64,000 nt of DNA from Astragalus membranaceus (lineage: Eukaryota; Streptophyta; Magnoliopsida; Fabales; Fabaceae): NCBI GenBank assembly GCA_039519185.1, contig CM076851.1, positions 56,140,227-56,204,226 of the forward strand. Reading direction: 5' to 3'. A program made the translations under genes and the position numbers. This document shows, one piece after another, positions 20,707-32,589 of this stretch. Each line of letters begins with the position of its first letter. Within the stretch, counting starts at the first letter, position 1. A model generated the notes under the pieces. It saw only the letters and a list, made by a program, of their open reading frames with translations. It was not told the DNA's origin and did no database searches.

Positions 20707-21321
20707 GTAGCATATAGAAAATGCTGTAAGCTAGTATTTGAGAAACACTTTTATTTTTCTTCTTGAACTTAGCCGCTATAGGCTATATTTTAAATGCTAC
20801 TTGTTAGGTTTTATTATTGGGAAGTGTGGGGACTATGGATGGCAAAAAAATCCGTAGATAAAATATGTGACTGGCACGAGGCAGGTAGCTTAAGGGGTAC
20901 CGACGGGTGAAATAAATGGATATTTCAACTACTCATTAGTTAATGAATACAGAGGCGGATATAATGGTATTTATACCTATAGATATCTGTACCAGTTAAT
21001 AAATTACTGGGTAGGCACAAAAGTATGATTTTAAAACACAGTTATGATGAAATTCTATTCATTTTGTTTGTTATTGAAGACTATGATCTTGTTAGAATAA
21101 CAAACACTATCTTTTTTATTGTTTTATGGAGACTATTTTGTGATAAAAGTATGATGAAATTTTATGTTTGATTTAATCAAAAACAATTCTATGTTTGATG
21201 GATGTGTATATTTCGTTCATTAAGAAAATGATTAGAAAATTTATCGTCAAAAGAATAGGAAAAAGTTCTATATTTTTAAAAATAATTTTTTAACACGAAT
21301 AAATTTTTTAAAACACAGTTA

Positions 21322-21860
21322 TGACTGTAAATAAGGAATATAGGGAAGCTGTAAATAGTAGTTGTGTAGATTTATTTATATGTTTATGCTTTGGCCCAGG
21401 CCCGTTAGGTTTTCTGAGAGACAAAGCTATTTAATCTCCTTTGTAATTGTATTCAAGGACACGGAGACATTATCAATAAAACGGAACTACAGCTACTCTG
21501 TAGTCGCAGACGTAGGCAATCTTTGACTGAACTGCGTAAACAATATCGTGTGTTATGTTTGACATGGTATCAGAGCGGTTTCGATCATTACGGTGATTTC
21601 GTGTGGCTTTCGTGGTCCTTGGTACTTCTCTGTTCAAGATCTGGGTTTCGTGTGGTTTTGTGTGGCTTCCGATTCTGGGTTTCGTGTGGCTTTCGTTTCT
21701 GGATCTCTTCGTGGGTCTCCTGGTTCGGTTTGGATCTCTTCGGGTTTTGGTTTCTCTTCGTGGATCTCTTCGTGGGTCTCCTTGGTTTGCGCCGTCGGGT
21801 CTGGGTTGCTTCTTCCCGTTCGCGATCTTCTTTGAGCGTCGTCGCGCCTGCTAAACACCC
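21322..21860 (+). mobile_element. Copia-like LTR end, PBS and untranslated leader (remnant)
   Basis: An LTR-like segment ends GTTTGACA at 21564 and is followed at once by 'tggtatcagagcggttt', the initiator-tRNA-Met PBS typical of copia elements. The LTR start near 21322-21326 is a guess. The leader to about 21860 is GC-rich and has repeats of 'ctcttcgtgggtctcct' (21705-21721 and 21767-21783). No gag-pol follows and no second LTR is seen. Open frames on both strands here are products of the repeats. Confidence 0.6.
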
Positions 21861-22796
21861 ACATAGCAGATATCCACACAAATATGGGGGAGCGCCCAGA
21901 TTTCGTTTTAATCCAATGGGATGGGTAGTGGATAGTACTATTTGTGCTTGTGGATACTCATTATCATCCCTACTAGAGACTACCAAAAGACTTGAATATC
22001 ACATCCCCATCCGAGAAACCTTAAGGCATGGGGTCTATAATGCAAGAAGTTGTAAAATTGCAACATATTATTAATTTTGTAACCTTCTAATTGATGGCCT
22101 AAAATAAATTGATGTAATAAACATATATTAGTGGATTTTAGTGACACTTAAAATCTAATAATTGGATTGCTTAAAGTCTAGAACCACTAGAATCAATCTC
22201 ATCTTTGGATTTTGATACTTGATGGACGTCTCAGATTTAAATGACACTATTTATAAATTGGTCCTCTCTCTCTACCCACAAAAGACATCTCTTTTTTCCG
22301 CTTATGTTCACAGAATATTTTTCATCTTTATGTGTCTTAGAAAATGGGTTAAGGAAGAGAAACCAATTGTGTTATGGCTTCATCAACAAAATCGGCTATG
22401 TGAAAACCATAAACTTCTAAGATCTTTGTGTTATCGGATGCTTCCGCGAAAAGTTTATGCTGACCCTTAAGTTTTACATATGAGTCATCTCTCTTATATA
22501 TCATTTATTTAGCTTATCCACAATCAATGTGAGACTAATCACTCACACTTTTATTCCCAACATTACCAAATATTGAGCCTAAGCCAAGTTATATTTGAGA
22601 GTACCAATTCACACAAAAATTGATTTTGTAGAACAATATATAACACTTGTTTGATAGACATTGTACCACAAGACAAATAAAATAGTACGAAGACAGACAC
22701 TTGAGTCACAACCTGTATTTTTTGTCATGCATATAGATTGTTTGGTAGATTATGGACAAGACAAATAAATTACTGTGTATAAATTATTCTATACAA
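21861..22796. other. Intergenic sequence, no gene recognised
   Basis: 21890-21985 holds a relative, in inverse orientation, of the old dispersed repeat at 1816. An 83-residue frame at 22219-22470 has no recognisable motif and no supporting gene structure. Confidence 0.4.
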
Positions 22797-23060
22797 CTAG
22801 ACCATTACTCGTGCGATGCACGGGGTAAAAGTGCATGTCATATGTATGACTAAACTGAATAATAATGGTATATTATCAATTAACTCCGTGAGAATTACAA
22901 CAATGTAACAAAATTATGTTACATGACTAATGCATTACATTAGCATAAATGAAAACATGAGTTATATTCAAAGTCATGTTACATGACAAAACTATTAAGT
23001 CTAGAATGATTAAAGAGCAATATTGGAGAACAAATTGAACCTAATTGATGGACTTTAAAA
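22797..23060 (-). mobile_element. Helitron-like element, 3' terminal region
   Basis: On the minus strand the hairpin 'cccgtgcatcgcacgag' lies 7-8 bases before CTAG|T at 22797. Roughly 200-260 bp inward are shared with the copy at 26776 ('gtgcatgtcatatg', 'catgactaatgcatta', 'gagttatattcaaagtcatg'). The 5' terminus (TC on the minus strand) could not be located, so the right limit given is where similarity fades. Confidence 0.55.
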
Positions 23061-23299
23061 TGATTTAAATACCATTCGTTTTGGCGGACTTTTAAAATGA
23101 TTTAAATACCCTTCATTTTGGCGGACTTTTTCTCGCCTAATTGACAAAATAGTGAACTATTTTGGCTACAATTATATCTTACTTATGTAAATTTGTGAAG
23201 GGCAATCAAAAACACAAAAAAGTTGAAAGGAAAACAAAGATATACCACTGGCTCCAATTGTAGAGATGTTACATTTTGTTATTCTGGATGATTATTTGG

Positions 23300-23303
<4 letters not shown>

Positions 23304-23369
<66 letters not shown>
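23304..23369. repeat. (TA)n microsatellite
   Basis: About 66 bp of uninterrupted TA dinucleotides. Likely highly length-variable between individuals. Confidence 0.95.
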
Positions 23370-23372
<3 letters not shown>

Positions 23373-24601
23373 TTTCATATCTTACATCTGTAGATGTATC
23401 ACAAATTAAATCAGTATGTTATAAGTAAGATATTCATATCACATATCAATTTAATCCAATAGCTTATAAAAAATTCATGTTACCTATTAGGAAAATCAAA
23501 TTAGTTAGTAGTAATGCATGTTAGCAGCACTAATGCATTTGTAGAGACCTTCAAAATTATCACATATTCTTGATGCCTTCCTTGTATTACAATTCATGTG
23601 TTCTGCTACTCCTTCTATAAAAATTCATTTATGCCCCACATGCTGATTTGACTTTCCATATTTGCATCATTTATTTGGCTTAAGCATTTTGCTACCCTTT
23701 CTCCCAACTAATGTCATTACAAAATAATAATAAAAAATACTAAAAATATGAGTTCCAGAAAAAATACTTATCACGAATAAATTATTTTCTTAGCCATCAT
23801 TGTGTTCAAAATAGAATGAAACTAAATATTCTAATTGAACTTCACCTTTAAGAAACTTTTTTCTCTCATCTTCCGGTGGATGATGGGTCACTTTTTGACA
23901 TCTATTTTTTCACAATTGTTGTAGACAATTTAACCGGTCTGCAAATCACCCATGGATCCGTTAGTAAGCAATAATCAAGATACATTAGATGAAGGGAAAT
24001 TTGAAAACTAATATGTATTGTGTGATAAGATACTGGGCATGTTATTCCTTTTAATATTATCACAATTGCAATACACTCTGCCAAACAAATTCACTTCCCT
24101 TTGATTCATTCCTAATTGGCAGATATTGGCCTATTTGAAGATTAAAACCATTCATATGAAGTGGTTACTGACTTTTCTTCCCCCAAGATAGCTTTTAAAT
24201 GGAAAATTTTCTAATCAGGTATATGTGCAACCTCATGAGATAGATATAGAAAATTGAAGTCAAAGAGGGAAAAAATCAAAGTCAACCTGTAAAAAGATAT
24301 GTAAAATATATTTGACAGCTTATTGTAAAATATAAATTAGAGACTCGTGAGCCAATAACTTACCCCAGTATCGTTAAAAAACATAAAAGAGAAAGAGACA
24401 ATGAATAAGAAAAAAAGTTGTTTTGTCAATAAGTTAGAAAACTATCACCTTCAACCTCCAGCCCCTGCATAGGATTCGTAAACAGAAATAATAGTGTCAA
24501 CAAACAAAAATGGGGAAAACAAAAAAAAGACCAAAAAGAGATGGAAAAAGAGAAGATATGAGAGGGAGAGAGGGGTAAGAGTGGTTAACTTGCCGCAGGT
24601 T
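23370..24601. other. AT-rich intergenic sequence
   Basis: No convincing coding frame, terminal repeats or RNA gene were seen. Part of it may belong to the body of the Helitron-like element that ends at 22797. Confidence 0.4.
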
Positions 24602-26770
24602 TGTCACGACCCGAATTGGACCATGACCGGCACACAAACTACTACTCTAATCTAGCAAGCCCCGACAGGATCAAGTTGATCTAAAGAACGGTCAACTTAT
24701 CAAAACCTATAATGGTCTATATTTCAAAGAAATTTCTAACGGAAATTCGACAGAATCTACTTTGAAATATGGACATTTCAACCTAGTAATGTAACAGAGC
24801 CACTACAAACTTTGGATGATCAAATACATATGGACACCAAAAGAAATATACATAGAATCAATAGCAGGTCTCTAACTCAAAAGGGAGCATCACCTATAGG
24901 CAAGACACTAAACTTTAGCAAGAGTGCTCGGTTTGGCACGAACTTGGAAATCTGAAACATGTAAGAGATATGGGTGAGTCACGATAATATCAATTTTAAA
25001 ACGACTCAACAAAAAAAATAGGTTATCAAATATGTCGTATAAAATCAAATAATAATAATGACAATAAGGGGTCATAATTATACAGAACTAAAATAGGCTC
25101 CCCGCCGACAAATGTAAATCATAGGTTCCCCGCCTGTAAATATTAGTAATAGGCTCCCCGCCTGAAAATATCAATAATAGGTTCCCCGCCTCGAAATCAA
25201 TAATAGGCTCCCCACCTCGAAATATCAGTAATAAACTCTTCACCTCGAAATATCAATAATAGGCTCTCTGCCTTGAAATATCAACAATAGGCTCCCTGTC
25301 TGATAGGTAAATCATGATGCACCAAGGCTAACACATACTGCTGTTAGCATGCAAGGTTCTGACAATGTTTTACCCCAAAATGTTTTGAAACTCCAATAAA
25401 ATATACATATACTAATAAAAACCTCTCGATCAACAAATATCATAGCGAATTGGTAGTTACTCCCAAACATCAAACCAAATATTCATCCATTCTTGAAAAC
25501 ATGAATTCTTAAAAATCTTAACATTCCAGTAGAATCCTCACATTCAAGCTATCAAGCCATAAAATCATATTACCATGTCCCAAAAAAATGTGTTTCAAAT
25601 AAAGGGTAATAAAGTCTTTAAATTGCTTAAAAAAGATAAGATAGAGATTATGTCAAATAAATATAAAATAAGTTTAAAGAAGTAAAAATGACTTATTATA
25701 GTTCGCATTATTTACTCGCCAACTTCCTAAGCCGCTGAGAGAGGAATCGAGGACCGATACTGCTAGGATGGATACTCTAATTCTAGATTAGGATAAGACT
25801 AAATTAGCATTTTCGTTAACATGATAAACAAAATCAATCTCTAACCCCTATTTACATTATAGTTTGATAACACATTTAATTTTTTTTTTTTCAGTATTTG
25901 AAACTCCTTCTAATTTTTGTTAGCTCGAGTTTTAATAACTATTCATGTCTAAAGTATACTTCAAAGATACTAATCCTCAGTTACGAACTATCTCTATTTT
26001 CATTCGGTCCTGAATAAATTAACTTATAAACTTTATAGCTTCTTACTACCTTACTTAAACCAACTCTATTATTCCTATACTATCAAACTATTATCAACCT
26101 CTAACTTAAAAATGCCAAAAAAGTTATAATTTGGGCTAAAATGCTCCCGAGGTCCCTTAACTTTGTTTACATGGATTTTATTTCCACACATACCAATTAG
26201 TCCAAACTATCCTACTTTATATCTAAAAATTCATCTAGATTTCTAACTTGCTTATTCAAACCCTAACATAAATTGCCTTACCTCAAATAGCAATTTCTTT
26301 GTGTGAATCACCTTCTTCAACTTTCACTCTAACTAACCCCAAACCAAATTTTCCGTTCCCTATTTCCCTTGTTTGCCCGGTCTCTTTCTCAGCGAACAAG
26401 AACAGATCACACTCCAATAGTCCATAGACACTTCACTGCCGCATCATGCACCTAAGCCTTTTTGTTCTATTTTCAAAAGCTTTTCAACTCTTAGTTTACT
26501 TTCCTTTCTCCTTCCTTGCTCTGTTTTGGTTACTGATTACCGAAGCACTTCACTATGATAGTAGTATTACATTGGCCTCTTAATATTTCCACTGCGCCTC
26601 AACATCTCCCCCTCAGTTCATCCCTCTTCTTCTAATCTCATGGCCACTGTTATGAAAAGAGAGTTCTTTTAGTGGGTGCCTTTGCCATTTTTCCCTTTTA
26701 TCTTATTGGTTGTTTTTGAAATGAAAACATGTCGCTGGATTGTTCTACAGAATGTCTACTCGAATTATGT
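24602..26770 (+). repeat. Old LTR-like sequence (chromovirus type), right end unresolved
   Basis: Starts TGTCACGACCCGAATTGGAC, a common start for chromovirus LTRs in eudicots, followed by GC-poor sequence with a minisatellite. No TG...CA end, PBS or target duplication was found, and no gag-pol follows. The right limit is set only by the next recognised feature. Confidence 0.35.
25088..25312. repeat. Minisatellite, about 8 units of 26-31 bp
   Basis: Degenerate units built on 'aataggctccccgcctg' plus 'aaatatcaat'. Units drift progressively to the right ('ctccccacc', 'ctcttcacc', 'ctctctgcc', 'ctccctgtc'). Confidence 0.85.
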
Positions 26771-26775
26771 TATTA

Positions 26776-27017
26776 CTAGACCATTACCCATGCGATGCAC
26801 GGGACAAAAGTGCATGTCATATGAATGACTAAAACAAATAACAACAGTATATTATGGTACATGACTAATGCATTATTTTAGCATAAATAAGAACATGAGT
26901 TATATTCAAAGTCATGTTACATGACAAAATAATTAAGTATAGAATAATTATAGAGAAATAATTTGAAAACAAATTGAAGTTAGATGAGTCCGATATATAT
27001 ATTTGTGTGTGTGTGTG
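26776..27017 (-). mobile_element. Helitron-like element, 3' end, cut by the LTR of element E
   Basis: Second member of the family at 22797: CTAG then a hairpin ('cccatgcgatgcacggg', one stem mismatch) and about 200 bp of shared body. It stops at 27017 where the LTR of E begins after a short (TG)n stretch. The remainder, if any, should lie beyond the right end of the window. Confidence 0.5.
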
Positions 27018-27860
27018 TGTTATTCCTTGGTTCAAACTCTTAGAGTCTGGCTGTGAATTCATCCAGGGGTTTGAGCAAGTTCTTTGATTCCTCTGTTCTT
27101 CAAGCGATTGCGCCAAGGAAGAAACTCTGCTCCTTGACTGAGGGTATCCTGACTCCTCTAGAAAGTGCCACGTTAGGTGAGAGAGGACTGCGAGGGTTGG
27201 ATTATACTACTGGCTAATGCATAAACGTAAAGATAAATACGATAAAAAATATAGGTAAAAAATAAACGTAGAGTTTGATTTTATTGATGATGTCCATTCT
27301 GTACAATTATTCTTCTATTTATATACATCGGCCCTCGTCGGCCACTAACACAGCCAACATTTGCCTACCGTTGGATCAATCTAAGATCAACGACTATCAT
27401 TGTCCCTAAGCCCTAAAGAGGTGGAGTAACCACCCACGATCTCACTAGCACGGTTAGTGGGGTGAACTCCCTCACCCAGCTCTTCGAGGCTTCGCTCCTT
27501 CGCTTGATCTTCAACTGCTCCCACGCTCTATCTTCGTGCATGTCTCTTACGTGCCTTCCAAGTAAAACCACCTTACCTCAGCCACTTGGTTTACTCAGCT
27601 AACCTTCGTCCTCAGGAAGTAACCTTCGTGCATGTCTCTTGATAGGCTGTACTCTCCCTCGGTCTCGCTCATTGCTCCTCGGGCTAACCCCTTCCTCGGG
27701 GAGTTGTCTAGTGATATGCCCCGGGGACTTCCCTTGATCATTTCTCTCAGGCAATTATCTCCAAAAATCCTTGTCTAGTGACCTGCCTCAGTACTCCATC
27801 TCCACTGCCTTCTTCCTTCAGCCCTCGGCCTACGACCTAATTATTTTTGGGTGTTAACAA
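27018..27860 (-). repeat. Left (3') LTR of element E
   Basis: On the plus strand begins TGTTATTCCTTGGTTC and ends GGGTGTTAACA. It matches the right LTR from 63724 onward ('ccttggttcaaactct', 'gtccattctgtacaatta'). In the shared part the right copy lacks about 60 bp present here near 27090-27155. Confidence 0.85.
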
Positions 27861-27875
27861 TTGCCCCCTTTTTGC
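27861..27875 (-). other. Polypurine tract of element E
   Basis: The minus strand reads 'gcaaaaagggggcaat' directly before the LTR start TGTTAACACCC. It is the second-strand priming site and confirms minus-strand orientation. Confidence 0.75.
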
Positions 27876-27907
27876 GCTGTCATATGGCCGCGAGGATGTG
27901 ACTGATA

Positions 27908-30650
27908 GTGCAAAAACCCTTTGAGATGACTTCATGTGACCGTTTTGAAGTGACTATCCTGCCGTTTCATGACACTTGGCAGTTTCGCTCTGCGCGGGAT
28001 GTTAGGGAGGCGCAACGGTTCCCAAGGTCTTCAAAGGCCATACATAGCCACGATCACGCGAGACATTTAAATTTTGAAAAACGCTTTGCTTCTCCTCTAG
28101 AGCACTCTTTATCTCCATTGTTATCACCACCACTTCCCGCCATGTCCTCAAACTTACTCTCAAAATCGTGGTCATAGTTATGGCGGAACTAGTAGTCAAT
28201 CAAATTCTTCTTCTCCTGGCTCTTCTCCAGCGACCGCTCCCCCTGAGGTTTCCCCACAGGATATCCTCGTCACTTTCCCCGGCGGAGTCACAATACGGCC
28301 TACCACCTCTTCTGTCGGAGAAGGCTTCAACGCCTTTAAGCAAATCTTCGATACTTCAGCTTGTCCCGGTATACCGCTCACCCAAGATTGGTTCACCGCT
28401 GACGCCAAGGTCTCAGAGACCTAAGGTTGTGCCAAACCCACCGAAGACTATCATGCCTGGTTCGACAGAATTCATCCTATCAAGAAAGACGCTTGGAAGG
28501 CTTGGGGTCTGCGTGACATGATCGCCCTCTCTACCTTCACCATTCCTCACAACTTTAACGTTCTTTTACCCCTCTTCGGTTTATGGTCTTCCACCTTCAA
28601 TGCTTTCATATTTCTCCAGGGCATGGTCACCCCCACCATTCTGTATGTGGCCGCCATTACTGGTTTGCCCGCATTCGGCCGTTGCATAAATCCTGCAAGA
28701 CTGCCCAGGAAGGTGAACTTGGGCCATATCCATGCCGGGGGGGGGGGGGGGGGGGGGGTTATTCAAAATTTCTGATTACCAACTCCAAGTCTGGTGCCAA
28801 CATTACTGATGAGGAACACACCGCTTTCCTCATGTACTTCTTCTGTAGATTCTTTTACGGTACTGCCTCGGCTGGCGTCGTCCAAGAGTTGCAGCCCTTT
28901 ATTGCCATGATGACGAGTGGGGAGGTTTACGCCTGGGCCCCTTACTTTCTTGGTGAGCTCTACCGAGGGATCCAAACCATGCTCGATCAGATCAGGGACT
29001 ACGGCCGAGTCTCCAAGATTCAGGGCCCTATGTGGTTCCTCTAGTTGTGGGCCACCCTCTATTTCCCTTATGTTCTTTCTGCTGGCCTGACTATCCCTGG
29101 GCCATTGACCAACAAATGTTTAGACCCTCAGCTCTCGGCCACCCCTTGCCATCGACTGGCGGCGGCTCAGATCGTGAAGAAATTTCTGAAGTCCAACGTT
29201 GTTGAGATGACGTGGTGTCCTGTGCTGGACAGGAAGTGTGGTCCTATTTGGATTTTCACTCCTCAAGGAAAAGAAGACCAGCTTCCTTTATCGGAGTGCA
29301 GTACTGCTCGTGACTACTGGCGGTCCGCCCTAGTGGCCAGGGACTTGTCAATTGGCTACCTGGCCTCTTCTCGCATTATTATCCCAATTTCGTTTGCAGG
29401 CAGTTTGGTCTGATGCAGCATGGTCCTCGCCGTAGGGAAGGCCTAACAGATGGTCAGGTGTGCAAAATGGTTGGCAACCATTATTACAAAGTTACTGATA
29501 GTGTGTGGGCGCACTATGAGGTGTGTCCGAGGGAAACCAGTGCCTTTACCAATTGGTGGCTTGGTGTTAAGGACCTAGTCTTCCCTCGAGATCTTAGGGA
29601 TTATCTTTCCAAGTACATCGGTCGCCATCGCATGGCTCCAATCCTTCCTTTAACACTGGCCGGTACCAGCGACCTTCCTTCTCCTATTGATAAGACACCC
29701 AAGCCTCCAATTTCCTCTTGGCGACCATCCACTCAATCTCCACCAACTATGGGTATGTCCTTTGTCCTTTGAGGCTCTTTGATTGTCTATTTCCCTGCTC
29801 CTCATCTTCGTATTATTTCTGGTTGCATGGCCCTCTGTTGACCATAATGTGGGAGGAGACTCCTCATCGCCGTGCTCCAACGGATACTCCCTCACAGCCA
29901 ACGGCGAAGAGGGCCGCTGTGGTGGCAGAAGGCACCCCTCGCTCTTCCAAGAAATTCAAGGTACGACATCCCTACCGTTTTACTCTTTCTTGTTGGTTGG
30001 TGTTTCGGTTTTTCCACGTGACTTATTTTTCTTGTATATCGTCGATCTCTTAGCTCGGGATGCACCTTCGATTGCAACCTGTCACTCTCCTCTAGTGAGT
30101 TCTCCTCCTCTTCCTTCCCAGTCAGAGCCTAGGCTGGTGACTGAAGTGGAGGTGGCTCAGTACTTTGCTTCCCAGAGTCATCCTCAGCTTTCAGACCTGT
30201 GGTATCTGGCGTTTCGGCTATCCTCTTCAGATGATATCCCGACGCAAAGAAGGGAAACCCTTAGGGACATAGCCTACCGGCTTCCGGAGATCTCTCGGAT
30301 TTACTCGGCATCCCACGCTACTCAGGACGCGGCCCAACAAGCGCTGGATCGGTGTTAGCTGAAGAGGAGACCACCAAGCGCCGAATTTAAGAAGTTGAAT
30401 CTCTTATGACAGGGCTCCAATCAGAGTTGCAAGCTTTACGCCCTAAGCGGGAGGAGGCGGCCAAGAATCTGTCCCTGATTACCGCGGAACAAGCTCGTCT
30501 GTACAATCAGAGCAAACCCTTGGATCATCTCATCAGGGAGCTAGAATCCCAAAAGGGGGTCTTTCTTTACAATAAGAGCGCGGCCAAAATGAGGTATTAT
30601 CTGCAATTGCTTTCTAGGAGAGGCTTCGAATTCGCTTGACAAATTTGTCT
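27908..30650 (+). pseudogene. Antisense plant-mobile-domain-like gene carried by element E
   Basis: Plus-strand frames opposite to gag-pol form one decayed gene. The first part (about 28260-29400) reads like a plant mobile domain (aminotransferase-like, PF10536 type). Visible motifs, in order, are 'FGLWSSTFNAFIFLQGMVTP' and 'ILYVAAITGLPAFG', 'YFLGELYRGIQ', then 'QFGLMQHGPRRREG' after 29400. A 22-G run (28737-28758) falls in the middle and changes frame. The C-terminal part has a proline/serine-rich linker, a possible intron at 29961-30053 (GTACG...CTCTTAG), and a coiled coil (30406-30639, 'ELQALRPKREEAAKN'). Plant mobile domains occur in host silencing proteins and in transposable elements. 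Here the position between pol and the 3' LTR, in antisense, matches extra genes known in Tat-lineage elements. Stops at several points mean it is probably dead. Confidence 0.7.
28737..28758 (+). repeat. Homopolymer of 22 G
   Basis: Uninterrupted G run inside the antisense gene of element E, at a place that would encode a glycine-rich turn. It could fold as a G-quadruplex. The exact length may be affected by sequencing error. Confidence 0.9.
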
Positions 30651-30803
30651 GCTGCTATGCTTGCTTCAGCTGTCCTCCCTTCTGGTCAGGAGGCGTCTGA
30701 ATTCAAGGAGGGGGAAGCAGCCCGCCCCAGCATTTAATTTGTTTCCTCACTAGGCCGCCGGTGTGTGGCGAGCCATCAAGACAATGATTTCTTTTTGCAT
30801 CTA

Positions 30804-32063
30804 CTAACTTTCTTTCCTTTGCATATTTTCCCATAGAGTAGGATAATACGCCTTGAGATATTTGCCATTGATTTTTGTTTCGAACTCTTCACCATCGACC
30901 GTAATTAAACGGTATGCACCACCGTCGTATACTTCACTTACGATGTAGGGCCCGCCCCAATTCGGGGACCACTTGCCAAGCTGGAGATCTTTCCTTCCAA
31001 GTGGAAGAATGGCTTTCCACACTATGTCACCCTCAACAAACTGCTTGGGTTTGATGTGTTTGTTGTAGGCTCGGGCTGTTCTGGCTTTATTCATTTCAAT
31101 GTTGCTGAGGGCCGCCAGCCTGTTGTCGTCCAACAAGTCCAGCTCCATTAACATGGCTTGTTGATATTCATCCATATCGAGGGCATGCTGCTGAGCCACC
31201 CTCAATGATGCCACGCTGATTTCCAATGGTAGAACAGCATACTACCCATACACTAGACGATAGGGAGTTACCCCAGTGACTGTGGACTTGGAGTTCCTCA
31301 TTGCCCATAAGGCCTCATTTAGGGTCTCGTGCCACCGCCGAGGCTTATCCTCTATGTTCTTCTTGATGAGCTCAATGATGATTTTGTTAGTAGCCTCTGC
31401 TTGTCCGTTAGCTTGAGCATAATAGGGAGACGAGTGTCTCATCTTGATGCCGTATTATTGGGCAAAGGCCACCACTTGTTCCCCGGTGAACATCGTGCCT
31501 TGATCGGCCGTGATGGTTTCAGGAATGCCAAATCTGTATATGATTTGGTTTTCTATGAATCTGATCACCGCAGCCTGATTGGCATTTGCTAGAGGCGCAG
31601 CTTCCACCCACTTAGTGAAGTAATCGGTGGCTACAATAATAAAGTTATGGCCCTTTGAGCTCGGAGGGTATATCTTGTCAATCAGATCCATGGCCCACCC
31701 TCTGAATGGCTAAGGTTTGACAATGGGGTGGAGCTCATGCGCAGGCACTCTCTGGATCGGTCCATGCAGCTGGCAAGCTTTACATCCCTTTGCAAACAGG
31801 AAGCAATCGGCCGTGATCGTCGGCCAATAGTATCCATGTCTGTATATTAGCCATTTCATGATGGGGCCAGACCTGTGTGCCCCATAAATCCCTGCATGGG
31901 TTTGCGCCATCACCATATACGCGTCCTTTCTTTTGAGACATCGTAACAATACCCCATTGGCACTTCTTTTATACAGGTCACTCCCTATCAAGTTGTACTT
32001 CAACACCATTTGCTTAATCTTGAAATCGGTGTCAGCCATTGGATTGCGGAGGTATTCTGTCAA
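30804..32063 (-). pseudogene. Integrase of element E
   Basis: Four minus-strand blocks. 32063-31710 holds the zinc-binding domain ('HAGIYGAH' and 'CKACQLHG'). 31691-31455 has the first two catalytic aspartates ('MDLIDKIYPP' and 'TITADQGTMF'). 31442-31242 has the third acidic residue ('ANGQAEATNK') and 'GVTPYRLVYG'. 31226-30804 is the C-terminal domain ('WSPNWGGPYIVSEV' and 'GAYRLITVDG'). The D,D-35-E arrangement is that of retroviral-type integrases, which insert the cDNA. Stops separate the blocks (for example near 31700 and 31450), so the enzyme is inactive as it stands, but the decay is mild. Confidence 0.85.
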
Positions 32064-32072
32064 GACTCTAAG

Positions 32073-32589
32073 CTAAGCATCGGTAGGGTCCTCCTCGGCC
32101 GGTACTGAGGTATCCTGCTTCCATACCTCGACCACTGACCCTTTATAACCCGAGACTTGTTGGGCTAAATTGTCTGCCTCTTCGTTTTCGTTTCTGGGGA
32201 CATACATGATGACAACATCGACAAACAACTTTAATAAGTTATGCGCCGAGGCTCGCAATTGTTTGAGTTTTGTATTATAACACTTGTGTTCCCCAATGAT
32301 CTATTTGATCACCAATTGTGAATCCCCCTTGATTTCCACATATAGAGCCTTCATGGCGGCCAGGATATCAAGTCCCATATTCAAGGCTTCATACTCTGCC
32401 TGATTATTGGAGGCTTGGTCTCCTATCCTGCTCATAAATCTCCATGTCTGCCCACAGGGGCTGGTGATGACCACGCCGACGCCTGCCCTGGTTTGGATAC
32501 TTGAGCCATCAAACATAAGGACCCAAGGCTTCAAGCCTAGATAGTAAATGGACTCGGGTGGGGCATCGTGTATTTCTACACATGGATGC
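32073..32589 (-). pseudogene. RNase H domain of element E, truncated by the insertion of element D
   Basis: Minus-strand 'WVLMFDGSSIQTRAGVGVVI' and 'NNQAEYEALNMGLDIL' are the first two catalytic signatures of an RNase H. 32258-32073 continues with 'VDVVIMYVPRNENEEADNLA', the C-terminal catalytic aspartate region. This version, with FDGSS and lying next to integrase, fits the additional (plant-type) RNase H acquired by the Tat lineage. Upstream coding sequence is cut at 32589, where the LTR of D starts. The missing RT connection and first RNase H were lost (see 51991). Confidence 0.8.

Larger units (their letters stand above)
19090..21110. repeat. Segmental duplication, copy 2
   Basis: Collinear with 1-2134, including the second defensin-like gene. 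It lacks both MITEs of copy 1 and has a private SINE at 20512-20706. The right limit of similarity is near 'gttagaataacaaa' at about 21095-21110. Confidence 0.85.

Noticed and set aside
21523..22074. 183-codon frame with hydrophobic, tryptophan/phenylalanine-rich repeats
   Set aside because: It starts inside the LTR, runs through the PBS and is built from repeats of the copia leader; other frames of the same stretch are equally open.
25088..25312. Possible CRISPR array
   Set aside because: Units are adjacent and degenerate with no distinct spacers, and the surroundings are plant repeats. It is a minisatellite.
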